Assembly (NCBI GenBank): GCA_021613535.1
Contig: CP075496.1
Span: 2,914,001 to 2,978,000, forward strand
DNA length: 64,000 bases
From: Adineta vaga
Lineage: Eukaryota; Rotifera
Direction of reading: 5' to 3'
Position numbers and translations under genes: made by a program. A model generated the notes under the pieces. It did no database searches. It was given only the letters and a program-made list of their open reading frames with translations, and was not told the DNA's origin. This document shows positions 35,053 to 49,029 of the stretch, piece by piece. Every line of letters starts with the position of its first letter. The first letter of the stretch is position 1.

Positions 35053-36274
35053 TATGACGATGAAAAGAACAGACAAAAAGATTTGTGCAATAGATTTTTA
35101 TATTCTCTTCTATATTATGATTGATTCATTTTTCTCGTGAAATACATAGAACAATATTGAGAGATAAGCATATCTTCTGTCGATTGTAAGAAAATTTGAA
35201 TGTTAATTTACTCATCTTTGCGGAAAATGAATTCTTCCAAAGTAAAACTTTATCATTTCATCTTATTTGAAATGGACATCAGAAAAGTTTTCATACTCAT
35301 TCCAAAACTAACATATTATTTTCAGTAAATATTGTCATGATATGATGTACCCGTTTGAATCGTATTAATAATAACAGGATTCATCGAAAAGATAAGAAAT
35401 ACTTATCTGTAGTCTAAATTTAGATATTTAGACTAGAGTCTGAAAAAACGTTGCTTACGTTTGACTGGAATTTCGACAACTGTATAATTGAATCTGATAC
35501 AACAGCGAAAATCAGTTTTTTTTAATAACAGATAAATATCATAATTGTGAGTTGAAACATCTAACTAATCGATATGAAAGAAAGAAAATTAATAGTAAGA
35601 TCAAAGATAAATAATTGTTGTTTGCATTTCACACAATATCATCTACTACTTTCTCTTTTATTCACATCTATACACTGAAAAATAATGAAAAACGAAAGGT
35701 TCATGATAAAATGAATTAGTTCATCTTGAATACTAACAATGTCATAATTGCTGATGAAAGAGAATTGATATTTAAAAAACTTAGATCAAACAATTTGTTT
35801 TTCCGCATCGATGGATTCATTGCTTTGTTCTTTGTAATGAAAAAATAAACTTTATTTATTCAAGGATATCTTGTCCGTTAACATTTACATTATTTGTCAA
35901 GCAGACTTAGTAGAATTTTTTCTTTCTTCTTGCATTTGCATTCAATTGACGGGTAAATTTCATACTGAATCTAATCAACCTGTCTCATTGTCACTTGTCT
36001 TTGTCATGAACACGACATAAAAAGAGAAAACGTACAAATAAATTTGCATTTTTTTAATCTATTTCTTTACAGAAATCACTTTGGTGTGAAATATATGTAC
36101 GTATAAACATACAAAAGAGACTGTATTGCTGTCAATTGCATCATTTTGTCGCGTCGTATAATAACTTATTGTATTTCTGAATATGTATATGAAAGTCAAC
36201 AAAAGACAAAAGGTGTTGTATAGAATGATGTAAAATGAACCCAACCGTGCTTGTACATATAAACTATATACATA

Positions 36275-36293
36275 CATATATATATATATATAT
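36275..36293. repeat. (AT)n microsatellite
   Basis: A nearly uninterrupted AT dinucleotide run in the gene-poor region. Confidence 0.85.
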
Positions 36294-36911
36294 GATTATC
36301 GTCCCATCATAATACTTCTTCAATGTTCAATTTCAGTGTGAATAAATAGTATTCTGATCGACAAATGTATGTCGTCTATGATCATATATACACAAATGAT
36401 CGATGTTTATGTTAGATTTATACAAAAGGGCGAGAATTAGATTGAGAATCATTGAATTTGTATGAATAAATGTAGATTGTTAAAAATTGGTCTGTTGTCG
36501 CTTGAGCAATTTTCAATACATCGAAGCGTCTCAAGTGGCTATAAGATGACCATTCTTCATCATCATCACCCTCATTTGCTTTATGCATGCTTGTTTAATT
36601 ATAGTGATTTGTGACACACTGAATTTTTTCTCTCATAGTAATTCCGTTAAGTTTTGAATAGAACAAAATAATATTTGGAATAAAAGCTTCAACACAAAAT
36701 CTTCGATCATACTGTACAAATGCATGCCTTTGCAATTGACAGATGATTTTCTTCATCTGTCTTCTATTGTTTAGGGTCTTTTTCTGCATATTCTCTCGTT
36801 TTTTTTGAGCATGCTATTATTATCATCGCATGAAACAACGCAACAACAAGGAACATGAATGCGCGTGAGCATCATCACATGAGTAGGATAGTCGAAGACA
36901 TGAAGCATAAG

Positions 36912-36941
36912 GAGAGAAAGAAAGAGAGAGAGAGAGAGAGA
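36912..36941. repeat. (GA)n microsatellite
   Basis: A GAGA-rich run, pure from about 36923, ending in an A tract. Purine-only strand. Confidence 0.8.
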
Positions 36942-37321
36942 AAAAGAACGATGCAGGAAAACAACAGCAGCTGATTGAGATCTACACATAAAGAGTAATT
37001 TTTTTCGAGACGTGAGCGATGTATTAGCGTTGTTTCTTGCGAGACGAACGTTAGACGAAGGATATTATTTTTTTTTTGCGTTTCAGATGTTCAAGCAATC
37101 TTTGTCTTTTCCTAAGAACAGATGTACGACTAGTCGACAAGACTTTGCTATCATCCATAGTAGTAGTAGTAATAAGAACGACAATAATATTGCCAAAGAC
37201 TAACAATATAAAAAACAGAAGACAAAATTATAAGAAATGCTATAAAACTTTCTAATTATTTCTTTTTTTTCCTGCTTGTCTATCTTTCTTATTACATTTA
37301 TTCGGCGCCTAATACTTTCAT

Positions 37322-37348
37322 TATCATCATCATCATCATCATCATCAG
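37322..37348. repeat. (ATC)n microsatellite
   Basis: Eight or so consecutive ATC triplets in non-coding DNA. Confidence 0.85.
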
Positions 37349-38172
37349 CTTTTTAAACGACAAGTTGTGACTTAACATAATAAGTAAATTTTTATTAACA
37401 TTTTCTTTCCCATTCTGAATAAGGATTAATCAACATTTATGTTGATTTTAAATCTTATCAGAACTGAATACTTTCAGTCTTTATCCTTCATTTTACATCT
37501 TCGTCTGATCTAGTAATTGTCCGTAAATGAATTCTAACAAGGTCAAGCGTTTTCGAGCATTTTTTCTTGCTCTCTGTCTTTCGTTTTGAAAGGTGTACCT
37601 ATTTCATCACCAATTCAACAAAAGTATAACACTTGAAAAATGAATGAGGCAACAGCAAGCAACCAACACAAGGTTATACAATTCTTTTTCAAGTTTCGAC
37701 CACGTTTATTGAACAACTGTTTAATATCATAGTGAAAGATTTCTTGCGTTCTCGAGTAGCTGAAACTGTCTGAAGATAAACGATCAGCACATCTATTTCT
37801 CTGATCTGCAAATAACTTTATTATTAATATACAATATAAACTGAAGCATTTGACTATAGTAGTGGAAATAATGATAATAGACCACTTTATATCAATTTCT
37901 CTGTGTACCCTTCTTCCGTCCTATGTCACAAGCATGAAAAAAAAGTTGTTCGAGGAGGTAAAAAACGAGCGTAGCAGTATAGAGAAAAGAGTCAGAGAAT
38001 GAGAAAAGAAGTAGAATGAGAGAGTGGAGAGAAAGGGAGGCAGGCAAACACACACATACACACGGGGACAGTGTCAATCCCATTCCGCCGTTTGCTTGCG
38101 CGTCGTCACTATAACTATATTCCTGACGTCGTCATCTTTTCTCTAATCATTATTACTTGCATGTGTTTATAT

Positions 38173-38192
38173 GCATGTGTGTGTGTGTGTGC
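38173..38192. repeat. (TG)n microsatellite
   Basis: A run of TG dinucleotides flanked by GCA on both sides. Confidence 0.85.
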
Positions 38193-38814
38193 ACATAGTC
38201 ACCCAAAGTTTTTAGTAGCTCTGTTTCTCAGATGAATAATCATAACAAAGAATAGCCTAAAGGAAGCGTATGAGTAGAACTCCTCAATCATCCAAGCAAA
38301 TAGTTTTAGTCCTTTCATTCATTATAGATTAGTTTTTCTATTGCATATATATTGATTATCTTCTTTTTTCAACGAACTTCAATTTTTAATTAATTAGCTA
38401 ACTAGTAGAAAGAATAACGTGACGTAAATCATAGTTTATTCTTTCGTACGATGAGAAGCGGAAATATAAGATGGAATATATTCTTTAGAAAGAAGAAATG
38501 TTCGTCATTGTTCTGTAAGAAAGAATTAGCTCGTTAGATAGCAAAAAAAGGAAAAGAAAAGAAAAACTTGTAGTAAATGAAAGAGAACAAAATTAGCGTT
38601 GTATTGTGACAACATCAAGGTTAATATTTCTCCTTGATGGTCGTCTCATCTTCGTTCTTTTATCAATCTGTCTATAGATTGTTTGCGGTCAATTTGTCTC
38701 CTAAGGGGATGTACGAGGAAAAGAATACAGAGCCACTTCAACCGTCAACTAAATGTCAGTTGGACCATAATATCGATGTATGCTTAGATCTCTTACGTAA
38801 TCAACTCTTCCACA

Positions 38815-38815
38815 T

Positions 38816-38848
<33 letters not shown>
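38815..38848. repeat. Compound (CA)n(TA)n microsatellite
   Basis: A CA run followed directly by a TA run, a purine/pyrimidine alternation able to adopt non-B forms. Confidence 0.85.
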
Positions 38849-39534
38849 CATTCATGCAAAACAATTGACGCAAATATTTGACTTTAGTTCAAGTAGAATT
38901 TTTTTCTTATTTTAAGATTAACAAATTCGTGATTTTAGTTTTCAGTTCAAAGATACTGTTTCAACAAATTCTTTTCTAGAAAATTTTGTTTGTAATTATT
39001 ACAACCTGACGACTATTTGTTCAACATTCATCAACAGTTTCTTCTATATCTATATCATTATCAAATCATCGTGGTGGCAACCTGTTGGACATTTCTTTCT
39101 ACCGTAAGTTATAGTATATGTATTTATGTTAATGATATGCATCAAGACAAAGATAGATATCTCAGGCGCGTCAATAATTATTCAGCCCACTGTATTACTA
39201 CTTTATCAAATCCTCTTTTTATGATCGATTCAAAACATTAAGTAAATGTCGTATATGTCAACTTTTTTAATCTATCACTATATCAATAGACTATCTAAAA
39301 GATATTATCCTTCAATTTGTATGTATATGTACACATACAGACAGAAACATTCATCAATAAGCTTAGAAGTATCCATCTTTTTATGTCGAGTAATTTTCTT
39401 TCTTTTTATTATTGCACAGTTAAAATGATGATTAGAAGTTTTTTTTTTCTTTTACTTTTTACCAGAGTTATGCAAGGCACTCATCATTATCGGATTAGAG
39501 AAAGCTTGGAATAATATAAAGAGGACATAACAAA

Positions 39535-39557
39535 TATATATATATATATATATATAT
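39535..39557. repeat. (TA)n microsatellite
   Basis: An uninterrupted TA run of about 23 bases. Confidence 0.85.
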
Positions 39558-40351
39558 CTAATAACTTTTGCGTGCGCTATATTGATGAACATACATCCGT
39601 ATTTGTTCGGTTGCGCAAGAAGTATAAATATAGATCAATAGTGGTGTTTGGTAGAGAATAGAAGTAAAAGGGAAGAAAGAAAGAAAGAAAGAGTATGAAC
39701 TGGATACGCTTAGTGATTTCTTTTCTTCTCTCACTTTTCTTTTACTTATAAACATATTTCAATGATGGACTGAATCGATGCAGTTATAACACATGTATAT
39801 GGTCATCAAAATTCAAGTTGTTTATTAAAGACCTAGGTGAAGTGTGATGAGAAACACTGGAAAGAGGTCGACAAGCAAATAAGTGCTTGTGTCTCGTCTT
39901 CAACTTTTGATGTTATCTTTCATGAGTGAATACAAAAATGTGAATAGTTATTATATACATACTTACACACATACATGGATATATACTTGTTAGACATAGA
40001 TATCAAGTATAATGCAATGCAATGTAATGTTAGAGGATATATTGACCTTGTGGGAACAGAGTTTTGCATGTATATATCGTTTAAAGGTGTATGTTTCCTA
40101 TTGTGATTAGTTTCTTCATCATAGAATATTTATCGGAAAGTAGTGAGAATCAAGGCAACAAATAAGGAATAAATCAATGATAATAAAAACACACGTGGTA
40201 TCCGTCACTTAGTTCGTTTTCTTTGATGATGCTCATAAGTCAATATACTGAATTCTTTTTCTTTCTCCTTGTTTCTGTCGATGTCAATCATCAGTTTCTA
40301 TGCTGACTTTCTCCTGACTATATTGTATTCATTTTCTAGATCCGTCAAAAG

Positions 40352-40945
40352 ATGGTGAAAAATAGTCGTCATGGTCGTTCCAAAGCACTCGACAAATTAT
40401 TCCAAATTTATTTACCAGCTAAAACTCATCGAACATATTCATGTTTACATTGTCGAGCGCAATTGGCTAATCATGATGAATTGATATCAAAAGTAATTCT
40501 TTCGATTAAATGATCTTTGGAATTTCTTATCATTAATAATTATAGTCATTTCAAGGAAGCCAAGGTCGAGCATATCTCTTCAATTCTGTGTACGTCATCA
40601 ATGATCATATCGATCGATCAATGAAATGTTTATTCTTTTTATTGATATTCTAGTGTTAATGTAAATACAAGTGCGGCTGAGGAGCGAGTTCTTCTTACTG
40701 GTTTACATGAAGTAGCGGATATTTATTGTGAATGTTGTAAAACTTTACTTGGTTGGAAATATGTAAATAACTTAATTTGAAGAAATGAAATAGAATTATT
40801 ACGTTTCTTTTCTTTTTAGGAACATGCATTTGAATCCAGTCAGAAATATAAAGAAGGAAAATATATTATTGAACTTGTACATATGATTAAAGATAATGGA
40901 TGGGATACTGAAAATGTAAATCGTACAGAGTATCTAAGAACATGA
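40352..40945 (+). CDS. YPEL: Yippee-like zinc-binding protein
   Basis: Exons 40352-40492, 40546-40589, 40654-40762, 40820-40945; 139 aa. The yippee domain is almost unchanged from human YPEL1-4: [76 protein letters not shown]. Two CxxC pairs (C31/C34 and C86/C89) bind zinc in a fold shared with cereblon and RIG-I C-terminal domains. YPEL proteins localise to centrosome and nucleus, with roles in division and growth. After the usual end (KDNGWD) the frame continues about a dozen residues, so either the tail is longer or the last exon ends at GTAAAT (40916) and continues elsewhere. AATAAA at 41011-41016. Confidence 0.94.
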
Positions 40946-42588
40946 AAATTCGTTGTTTTTCTCTTCTTGACCCGCGTGCAAAAACAGTGATGTTAACAGT
41001 TTTTGTTTTGAATAAAAAAAGGAAACTTGAATAATTATTTGACAAAACATAAAATCATCTAGTCATCTTCCATATATATATATATATCTATATCTTAGTT
41101 GATCATACGAAGGATTTTTGACAAGATTCTTTTTTTTTCTCTTTTATTTTTCTGAATAATCTTTCATTTGATTTGTATTTGATTTCTTTTGATCAGCAAT
41201 TGTCATTTTATTGTTACTCTTTTCTTGTAAATCAGATCATTTTTGTTCGAGAATAATCACGAGCATTCATTTGTTTGTATTTATTAATCGATGTCAATTT
41301 TTAAACAAAAAAACAATATTTGAGTGACAATAACAACTGGATGAAAGAAAAACGAATTCTTTTCTTATCTTCTTTTTAGCTAAAGATGAATGTCCTCGAA
41401 TTGGATTAAGTAATCATTGATAAGAAAAAGATTTGTATGTTGTTGTTTGATATATAGAGAAGAGAAAAAGAATGTGTTCGTATGTATAGATTCTATAGGT
41501 CATGCTTCTGTGACAGAGATTACCATATGTAAATAAAACACTTGTATATTCACTAGAGAAATCGAAGGAAAATACGTGTGAAGGACAAATTCTATTAAAG
41601 AAATGATAAATGATCGCGTTTAGTTATTCAAGTATAAGTAAATATCGAAAGAATTTTTATAAGATTATTCAAGTTCAATTCAGAGAATTATCAATTTGAT
41701 GTAACAAGATGAATGTATATCTTAATTAATGATTTTATGGCAAAGATTAGATTCAATGAATATTACATACCTGAGATTACTTAATAACTAGTGCAATTTC
41801 ACAAGAGACATACTAAAAAGCTTATTTGAAATAATAATGATGCTAATAAAGATCGTAATACAATACATTTTCTCTTTTCTACAAAGTATTTATGAAATCT
41901 AGTTTGAAAGATGAAGTTGACATGACATCATGACTTATTTCGATCTGTTTTTTTTTGAAGGAAACATACTGATTATTAATGAAGCGTATATCATCTTGCT
42001 CTATAATTGATATAACTTCCGGCCGAACATCCATTTTGATGTTTCCGGACGTCGGAAATGTAACAGTAAATAGTGCTAAAGTTGTGTACGTAGTAATCTA
42101 GTAGATGAATGATATCTTTATAGAACTACGTATATAGAATTTACGTGTACAAATAAGTTTAATTTTCTAAAGTTAGTTAGTTTTTCTCTAGATGGAGTAA
42201 GTCTCCATGTAAGAAAATCTACCCTATCGTTGGCGTTTCTTTTTCGAAAAGTGAAACACGAGTGGCTTATTCACATAACTTCTATTAATATTTTCATGTA
42301 CGCCTTGCAATACTTTATATATCCTTTAAAGCATATAGGCTACATTTGAAGGACAAGCTTTTTGTCATGTTATCTTCCTGCAATTATTTCTTTATCTAGT
42401 TTGAAAAGTATAAATTGATTAAAGACGTAAAACTCAGGTAATAAAACTACGGTTATTTAGTACTAACAGTTAATCAAACAACTCATTCTAGTATTTTGGT
42501 GTAAAGTAATCAACTAATAGAAAATAATTTGATTCACGGAAAAGGGTTTATTGTTTTCTAATCAAAACAAACCATTTTATGTTTTCAG
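40946..42588. other. Intergenic, yippee to FPGS
   Basis: Yippee 3' flank with poly(A) signal at 41011-41016, then AT-rich DNA. One GC-richer spot, around 42018-42060 (CTTCCGGCCGAACATCC), may be part of the FPGS promoter region. No gene seen. Confidence 0.45.
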
Positions 42589-44859
42589 ATGAAATTTTTT
42601 TCATCTTTTAAATTTGATCTAATTTCATGTCGTTTTTTCACAGCTTTTCAAATTCGAAAACTGGCGACTAATCACAAAACGATCTTATCTCAATATGAAG
42701 TTTGCAAAATAGGCATTTATTGCGTCTTTTTATTTCATTGGATTTTAGGAGGCAATCTCAACTTTAAACTCTTTACAGACTAATCAAACAGCATTAGCAT
42801 CCAATAAACGTGGTGGAAAATCGATGAATGATGTTTTCCGTTATCTATCATGTTTGAACATTCAGGTAATTGAATGAAATATATTGAGATATGAAGAAAT
42901 CGAATTTTGTGCTCATTATTTACGATACTTTTTATACATTAGATGAACATTTCTAAGTACAATTGTATGTTTGTTTTATTCTAGTTAGATCAAATTGATC
43001 AATTAAATATAATTCATGTAGCTGGTACGAAAGGAAAAGGTTCAACATGTGCATTTACAGAATCAATTTTACGACAATATGGTTATAAAACTGGTTTCTA
43101 TAGGTAAAAGAAATTATTCGAAAAAAAAGATTATTTGGAAAAGAATTCATTATTTAGTTCACCACATTTAATAGAAGTTCGTGAACGTATTCGAATTAAT
43201 GGAGAATTATTATCGAAAGAAAAATTTGTTGATTATTTTTGGCAATGTTATAATCCTATTCGAGATGCTGTACAACAATCAAATGATCAAGTAATAACAT
43301 TCATTCTTCTATATATAGATAAAAATCTTTGAGAAAAAGTCTTTACTTGCACAGTTTTTTCTTTGTTTTAGGATTCACTACCAATGCCATTTTATTTTTC
43401 TTTTCTAACAACAATGATGTTTTATGTTTTTGTACAGGAAAAGGTTTGAAACAAACTCCAACTTCCTATTTTTCTTATCGATAAAGTTGACCTTTCCTTT
43501 TTTTTAAAGCTTGATGTTGCCATAATCGAAGTAGGGATCGGTGGAGAACATGATTGTACAAATATTATCAAGTTTGTATTAATTCAAGAATAACATTTTG
43601 TATATATATATTATCTTCTTTACACGATAGAACTCCAGTTGTATGTGGAATAACATCATTAGGTTTAGATCATGTTTCCATATTGGGCAATACAATCGAT
43701 AAGATTGCTTGGCAAAAAGCTGGAATATTTAAAAAAGGTGTTCCAGCTGTCACAGTGCCTCAAGTCTCGGAAGCGATGCAAGTTGTCGTTGAGAGAGCTG
43801 AAGAAAAAGGAGTAAGAAAGAATTTTTTGTACATCTGACGATGATCTGTTCTCTTCTTAGTGTACATTAACAATAGCACCACGATTAGATGATTATCCAA
43901 ACTATCCATTTCATCTTGGACTTAATGGAGAAGTACAAGAAACGAATGCTGCATTAGCAATACAATTAGCATTTCATTGGTTAAATGCTCGAGGAGGTAA
44001 ATCAAATGTTCATATTTTTTCAAAAAATACCTTCTTTTTATTTCGTTCAGATCAATCGTATGAAAAACTTATGGCAGCACCATTGAGTACACAGGTTCTT
44101 CAAGGGTTAGCAACGTGTCGTTGGTCAGGTCGAAATGAAATTGTTGAAACAAATAGTGCAACTTACTATTTAGATGGTGCACAGTAAGTTCGATTGAATA
44201 TTTCGATTTGAACATGGGTTTTCTATTTATGATATTTAGCACGATTGAATCTATTGATCAGTGTAAAACTTGGTTTATGAATTGTACATTAAAACAAGAG
44301 ACAAGTACAAGAAATATTCTTTTATTCTATTGTTCCAATGATCGAAAACCAGAAATATTACTTCAACCTCTGATGGTAATATTCAAATTACTTTCTTTGA
44401 AATTCTATTTTTTGCAATAATACATATTTCTATACAGACATGTAAATTTGATTGTATTGCCTTTTGTTCACCGACAACATTTATATCAACAGTCTCGAAT
44501 GTTAGCGATCTTCAAACAGATTCTACTAAAACGAGTAATGGTATTGAATGTTTTGTTTTTCATTTTCTTATCTTACTGTAATATTCTATGATTTCTAAGA
44601 TCAATGGCGAGCAACAAAAACTATGAGTGATGAAATCGGTCGTCTTTCACTACATGTCGCTGCATTTGAAAAACTTTGGTTATCTACGATAGAAAATCAA
44701 ACAAATATGCCATCTATACATTGTTTCCATACTGTAACGCAAGCAATAGCATGGATCGATGAGAGTAAATTATCAAAACCATCGGTTCTTGTTACTGGCA
44801 GTCTTTATCTAGTTGGTGCTTTATTGAAATTACTTGAGGAAGCTCATGTTGAAATTTAA
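42589..44859 (+). CDS. FPGS: Folylpolyglutamate synthase
   Basis: Twelve exons: 42589-42699, 42749-42865, 42985-43103, 43158-43290, 43372-43443, 43510-43571, 43631-43811, 43861-43996, 44051-44183, 44240-44375, 44438-44540, 44600-44859; 520 aa. The N-terminus ([20 protein letters not shown]) is basic and hydrophobic, fitting the mitochondrial leader of animal FPGS. The Mur-ligase core shows the P-loop [58 protein letters not shown] and [14 protein letters not shown]; the C-terminal domain includes WSGRNEIVE and YLDGAHTIES. It adds glutamates to folates, keeping them in cytosol and mitochondria for one-carbon metabolism. AATAAA at 44951-44956. Confidence 0.95.
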
Positions 44860-45666
44860 AATGAATTCGTGAATCTTTTTTTTCTTTTTGGAGTAAATCT
44901 TTTCCACATGAAAATAAGTGTGTATCGGAAAAGTTGACAAAACCGGTGCCAATAAAGTTTTCTTTTCCAATATAATACATAAATTATTTCATTTATATTT
45001 ATATTAATAAATCATAATACAACGATGAATTTATCAAATGATATTGACAAAGTGAATGAATGAATAGTAATCTCTTTGTCTATAGAGATCTATTGACAAT
45101 CGTATTAATTCAGTCTTTCTCTGTCATTTACTGTGCATTTTCGAAAATCATGGTCAGTCACTTTTAATTTAATGTTCAAAATTGATTTGAATAAATAGTA
45201 TTGAATGATATAGAGGTCGTATAATATCATCATTTTCAAATGTTGTATGATTGGTTATCTGACATAAAACATATGGTAACTACCAATAGAATAGATTTGT
45301 TCATGTCTTCTTTTCTTTTGAACAATCTGTTCAATTCTCTGAAATAATACCTTTTCTTTCTCTTCTTATTTTATTTGTCTTTCTCTTTCATTTGTTGAAC
45401 AGAAGAAAAGTAAGTTTTATCAAATGAGTTGGTACAGCCATTCGCATATGTATGCAGTTAAAATATTTGTTGTCTGTTTTCAATATTGATATTGATTGAA
45501 AAAAGATGTCAAAAGACATGTAAAAAACTGTGAGCATTGATTTCTATTGATTTTAGATACTGTAACAATTTAGTTTAATATAAACATTGTTTAGAACGGT
45601 AAAATGTAAGCTTGCACATTAATTCTATCAATAAGCTGAAAGCAAGTTCTTTCTTTTTAGTTTTCG
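44860..45666. other. Intergenic, FPGS to polyhomeotic
   Basis: About 800 bp with the FPGS poly(A) signal (44951-44956) and the presumed polyhomeotic promoter. A TTTTTAG acceptor-like site ends 6 bp before the polyhomeotic ATG. No gene seen. Confidence 0.45.
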
Positions 45667-48600
45667 ATGGAAACATTAGTTCCAACAGTACCAATCAAAC
45701 CAAATAAACGAGTTTGTGTCATATTTTTCGGAATAAAATGAAACTGTTTTGCTATTTTCTAGGGTTCTCGAGCCTCTCAAAGCAATGAACAAGCTACTCG
45801 ATCACCAGCTAAACCTGCAACATTACTTCCTAGACCATCAACTGGTAAACCAGCTACTATATTACCACAACCAATACAAAAACCTGTGATGATCAATAGT
45901 CCAATGAGTAATTAACATGTGTAGATTGATATCTGTTGATGTTTATTCTATTCTTATGTTTAGCACCACTTGTTCCAAAACCGATTGCATCAAGTATTTC
46001 AATGATTCTTTGCTAATAAAAAAAACCAATACTATTTTCGTACTTTTTTTCTTTTCATTCAGATGGTCAAATTGTGAAGCCACCGAGTGCTACTCCAACT
46101 CCAGGATTCACTACGTATCTGGTCGTTGATGGTAATCAAGGTCAAGTAAGTGAAACTTGATTATTTTATTTTTATTATGAAGAAAAAAAACCCGTTCCTA
46201 TAGCTTGTTCAAGTAGCAAATGATGGTACAAAACCAGTAACATTTCGAAATCAAGCTGGTCAAGTTCTTCAAGCAACACCTATAACTGTTGTTTCATCAA
46301 ATAATCAACCTACAATTCCAACAACGATAGATCCTTCGATACGTGAGTTCTTTTCTTCCCACTAACAAATATCTCCTTCCTTTCTTCATTCATAAAAAGA
46401 GGAAGTAAAGAATCGAACAAAGCATCCACTTATACCTTTGCTTTTCTTTTAGTATCTAATTCTTCACAAATAAATTCATTTCCATCACAACATACTGCTG
46501 TTACTTCATTTACAAACCCACAGGTAACAATACCAGTAAAAAATATTTGATTATCTGATGTACGAACATCATTAATTAAATAGCCACTACAAAATCTTTC
46601 ACAAACTACTACTACTACTACCATTCGAACAAATCCACCATTCGAGATGCAGCACAGTAATTCTTTCAGATTGCATAATGAATATTTCAAAAAGTTCTTG
46701 TTTAATAGCTGTATTAACAAATGATTCAATACCAAAATTAACTGGTAGTACACAAGTATCTGCTACATCATCTTTACTTAATAGTAAATCAATGAAAAAG
46801 ATTTATGCTTATTTTTCATCAATAAATGAATCTTTTAGATTGTAATAATTCAACTCATCCATTGTCACTTCTTCAATCAGATACGATTATTCCAACATCA
46901 ATACTTAATGGAAATACTTTATCAGCACATGAACGAGATATATCACCAGGACACAATGATAATGATTCATCATTAGACGATACATCTGGTTAGTTATTAA
47001 ACTAGCTAGAGATTAAACTGAACTTGATTCATTTTTTTTATAGCTTTAGAGTGTTCAACAACACAAGATCCAAATCTTTCTCTTTCACTTTCTCAAATTG
47101 TACGAAAAACAAATCATCGACATCGGCGATCTAGCAAGTAAGTTAGTCATATTAAAACTATCTTCCTTTATCTCTATTTCCTCCTATCTTAGTTCGAGTG
47201 CATCGAAAAAGAAACGTGGACGACCAAGGTAAAACAAATTGATCGTTTTTGTTCAGCTACATGATACTTTATTTTTAGATTATATGAACGTGATCCATTT
47301 ACAAATAAACCAATAAAATGTCGTTCTACATTTGAATCTACTGAAGTAACATTACCGAATGTTATAACAACACCAACAAATGGAACTACAACATTACTTA
47401 TGCCAGGACAAATGACTACATTAAACAATTTACATCCATATACAAATGGTTGTAATTCATTGATTTTTCCAACTCAACCACTCAGTCATACGGTAAAACT
47501 CATTCGAAATACTCAAAATAGAAAGAACTAATTGTAGGATCTATGTTTAATATTGCTGGAGTAAAATAATTGAGAAAAAGCATCGATGAAACAACAAATA
47601 TTATAATGTATCTATTTCCATTGTATATTCTAGACTACAATACCTGTTAATAATCCTTCTTTATTACAACAACAACCATATTCTTATCCATCTTTACTCA
47701 ATAGTGGTAATGCATCGTCGACAAACATGCTTACTGTTCCAACTTTAAATATTCTCTCCAGTGACACGACAAATACTTCATCACCATCTTCATATCCGTA
47801 TCCATCATCATCTACAACGATTCATCCTTCTTCGTTCCCACTATCGTCATCATCATCATCATCATCAGCAGCAACGACAACAACAACAATGACGACTGCT
47901 CTTTCACGTCCATTTATTCCTTCGGTACCACAGACTGTTGAAAACCAAGTGACTATTCCATTGAAAAACTTGCAAATATCTTCAACATCATCTCCAATAA
48001 CAAGTTCTCCTCGTTCATCCATCAATCTCCCATCAACAACAGTACCGAATGTTGTTCCATTGAATCCTTCTCCAATAAAACCTCTTCATCAAGCACAAAC
48101 AAATGATATTGTTGTACACTATATCGGTGGTTTTGTTATTCGTGAAAGTAGTCATCCATTTCCAGCTGAAGATTCAAATGATATTTCGAAAGATTCAAAT
48201 CATTCAAATGGAAGAGAAAAAGAAAATCATAGTTTCAATGACAATAATAGTGATCTTGGCTCAGATCAATTACGTTGTATTTCATGTAAAAAAGTCGATT
48301 TTTCAGAACGATTTCATAATCAAGAGAAAAAATTTTGCTCTAAATCTTGTTCTATGAAACCATCATCCAAAGGAACAAAAGCGTCCAATGGAAAGAAATC
48401 TCAACAAGAAAAAATTCCATTCATCAATGAACCAACGCAAACTATTGAACAAACTATTCCACAAGTACATCATGATCAACCGAAAACATCATTAGCACAT
48501 GATTACGGTTTGCCGACGGATCCAAGCACATGGACAGTTTCTCAAGTTGGAGAATTTATTGGAAGATTAACAAATGAAACAATTCGAGAAGTTTTTTGTG

Positions 48601-48740
48601 AAAGTGAAATGGATGGTCAAGCTCTATTATTAATGACACAGGAACATTTACGTGAGACCATGAAGATTAAATTAGGTCCTTCATTGATCATATCAAGTGA
48701 AATAGCAAAATTACGTGAACGTGCACGAGCATTTTCTTAA
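45667..48740 (+). CDS. PHC: Polyhomeotic-like Polycomb PRC1 subunit
   Basis: Thirteen exons: 45667-45711, 45763-45907, 45964-45993, 46063-46145, 46204-46342, 46453-46523, 46584-46656, 46709-46783, 46839-46988, 47044-47137, 47193-47228, 47279-47492, 47634-48740; 753 aa. The long N-terminal part is Pro/Ser/Thr/Gln-rich. An AT-hook-like KKKRGRPRLYERD spans exons 11-12. The last exon holds the HD1 motif HYIGGFVIRESSHPFP, an FCS zinc finger (LRCISCKKVDFSERF, KKFCSKSCS) and a C-terminal SAM domain (WTVSQVGEFIGRL, EMDGQALLLM, KLGPSLIISSEIAKLRER). This order matches polyhomeotic, which polymerises through SAM in PRC1 and silences developmental genes. Small exons 3-9 rest on frame and splice sites. 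Poly(A) signal at 48950-48955. Confidence 0.9.
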
Positions 48741-49029
48741 CTGTTCATCTGCATATATCATTTTTGTATAGAGATTATTATTATTACTCCTGTTGTTTTT
48801 TATGTACAAATATATGAACACATTCGTTAGAAAAACAAATACGTTTTCTGATTCACGAAAGCTAATCGTATAAAACGAAAAATAGTTACTATACTATGAC
48901 AGTTTTATTTCTTTTTCTAACAACAACGCTGGCAAGATTATATCTTTTAAATAAAAAAATCAGGAAATATACAACAAGAAAAATAAAATGCTTGAATAAA
49001 GAATTTCGTTTTTTCGCTTCTGTACTGTC

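Larger units (their letters stand above)
35053..40351. other. Gene-poor region with microsatellites
   Basis: About 5.3 kb without a recognisable gene. It is AT-rich with many simple repeats and purine or pyrimidine runs. ORFs of up to about 93 codons are low complexity and overlap on both strands. A splice-acceptor-like TTTTCTAG at 40332-40339, just before the yippee ATG, suggests that an upstream non-coding exon of that gene lies somewhere here. Confidence 0.45.

Noticed and set aside
36275-39557. Possible CRISPR-like or satellite array
   Set aside because: These are independent di- and trinucleotide microsatellites without repeat-spacer regularity.
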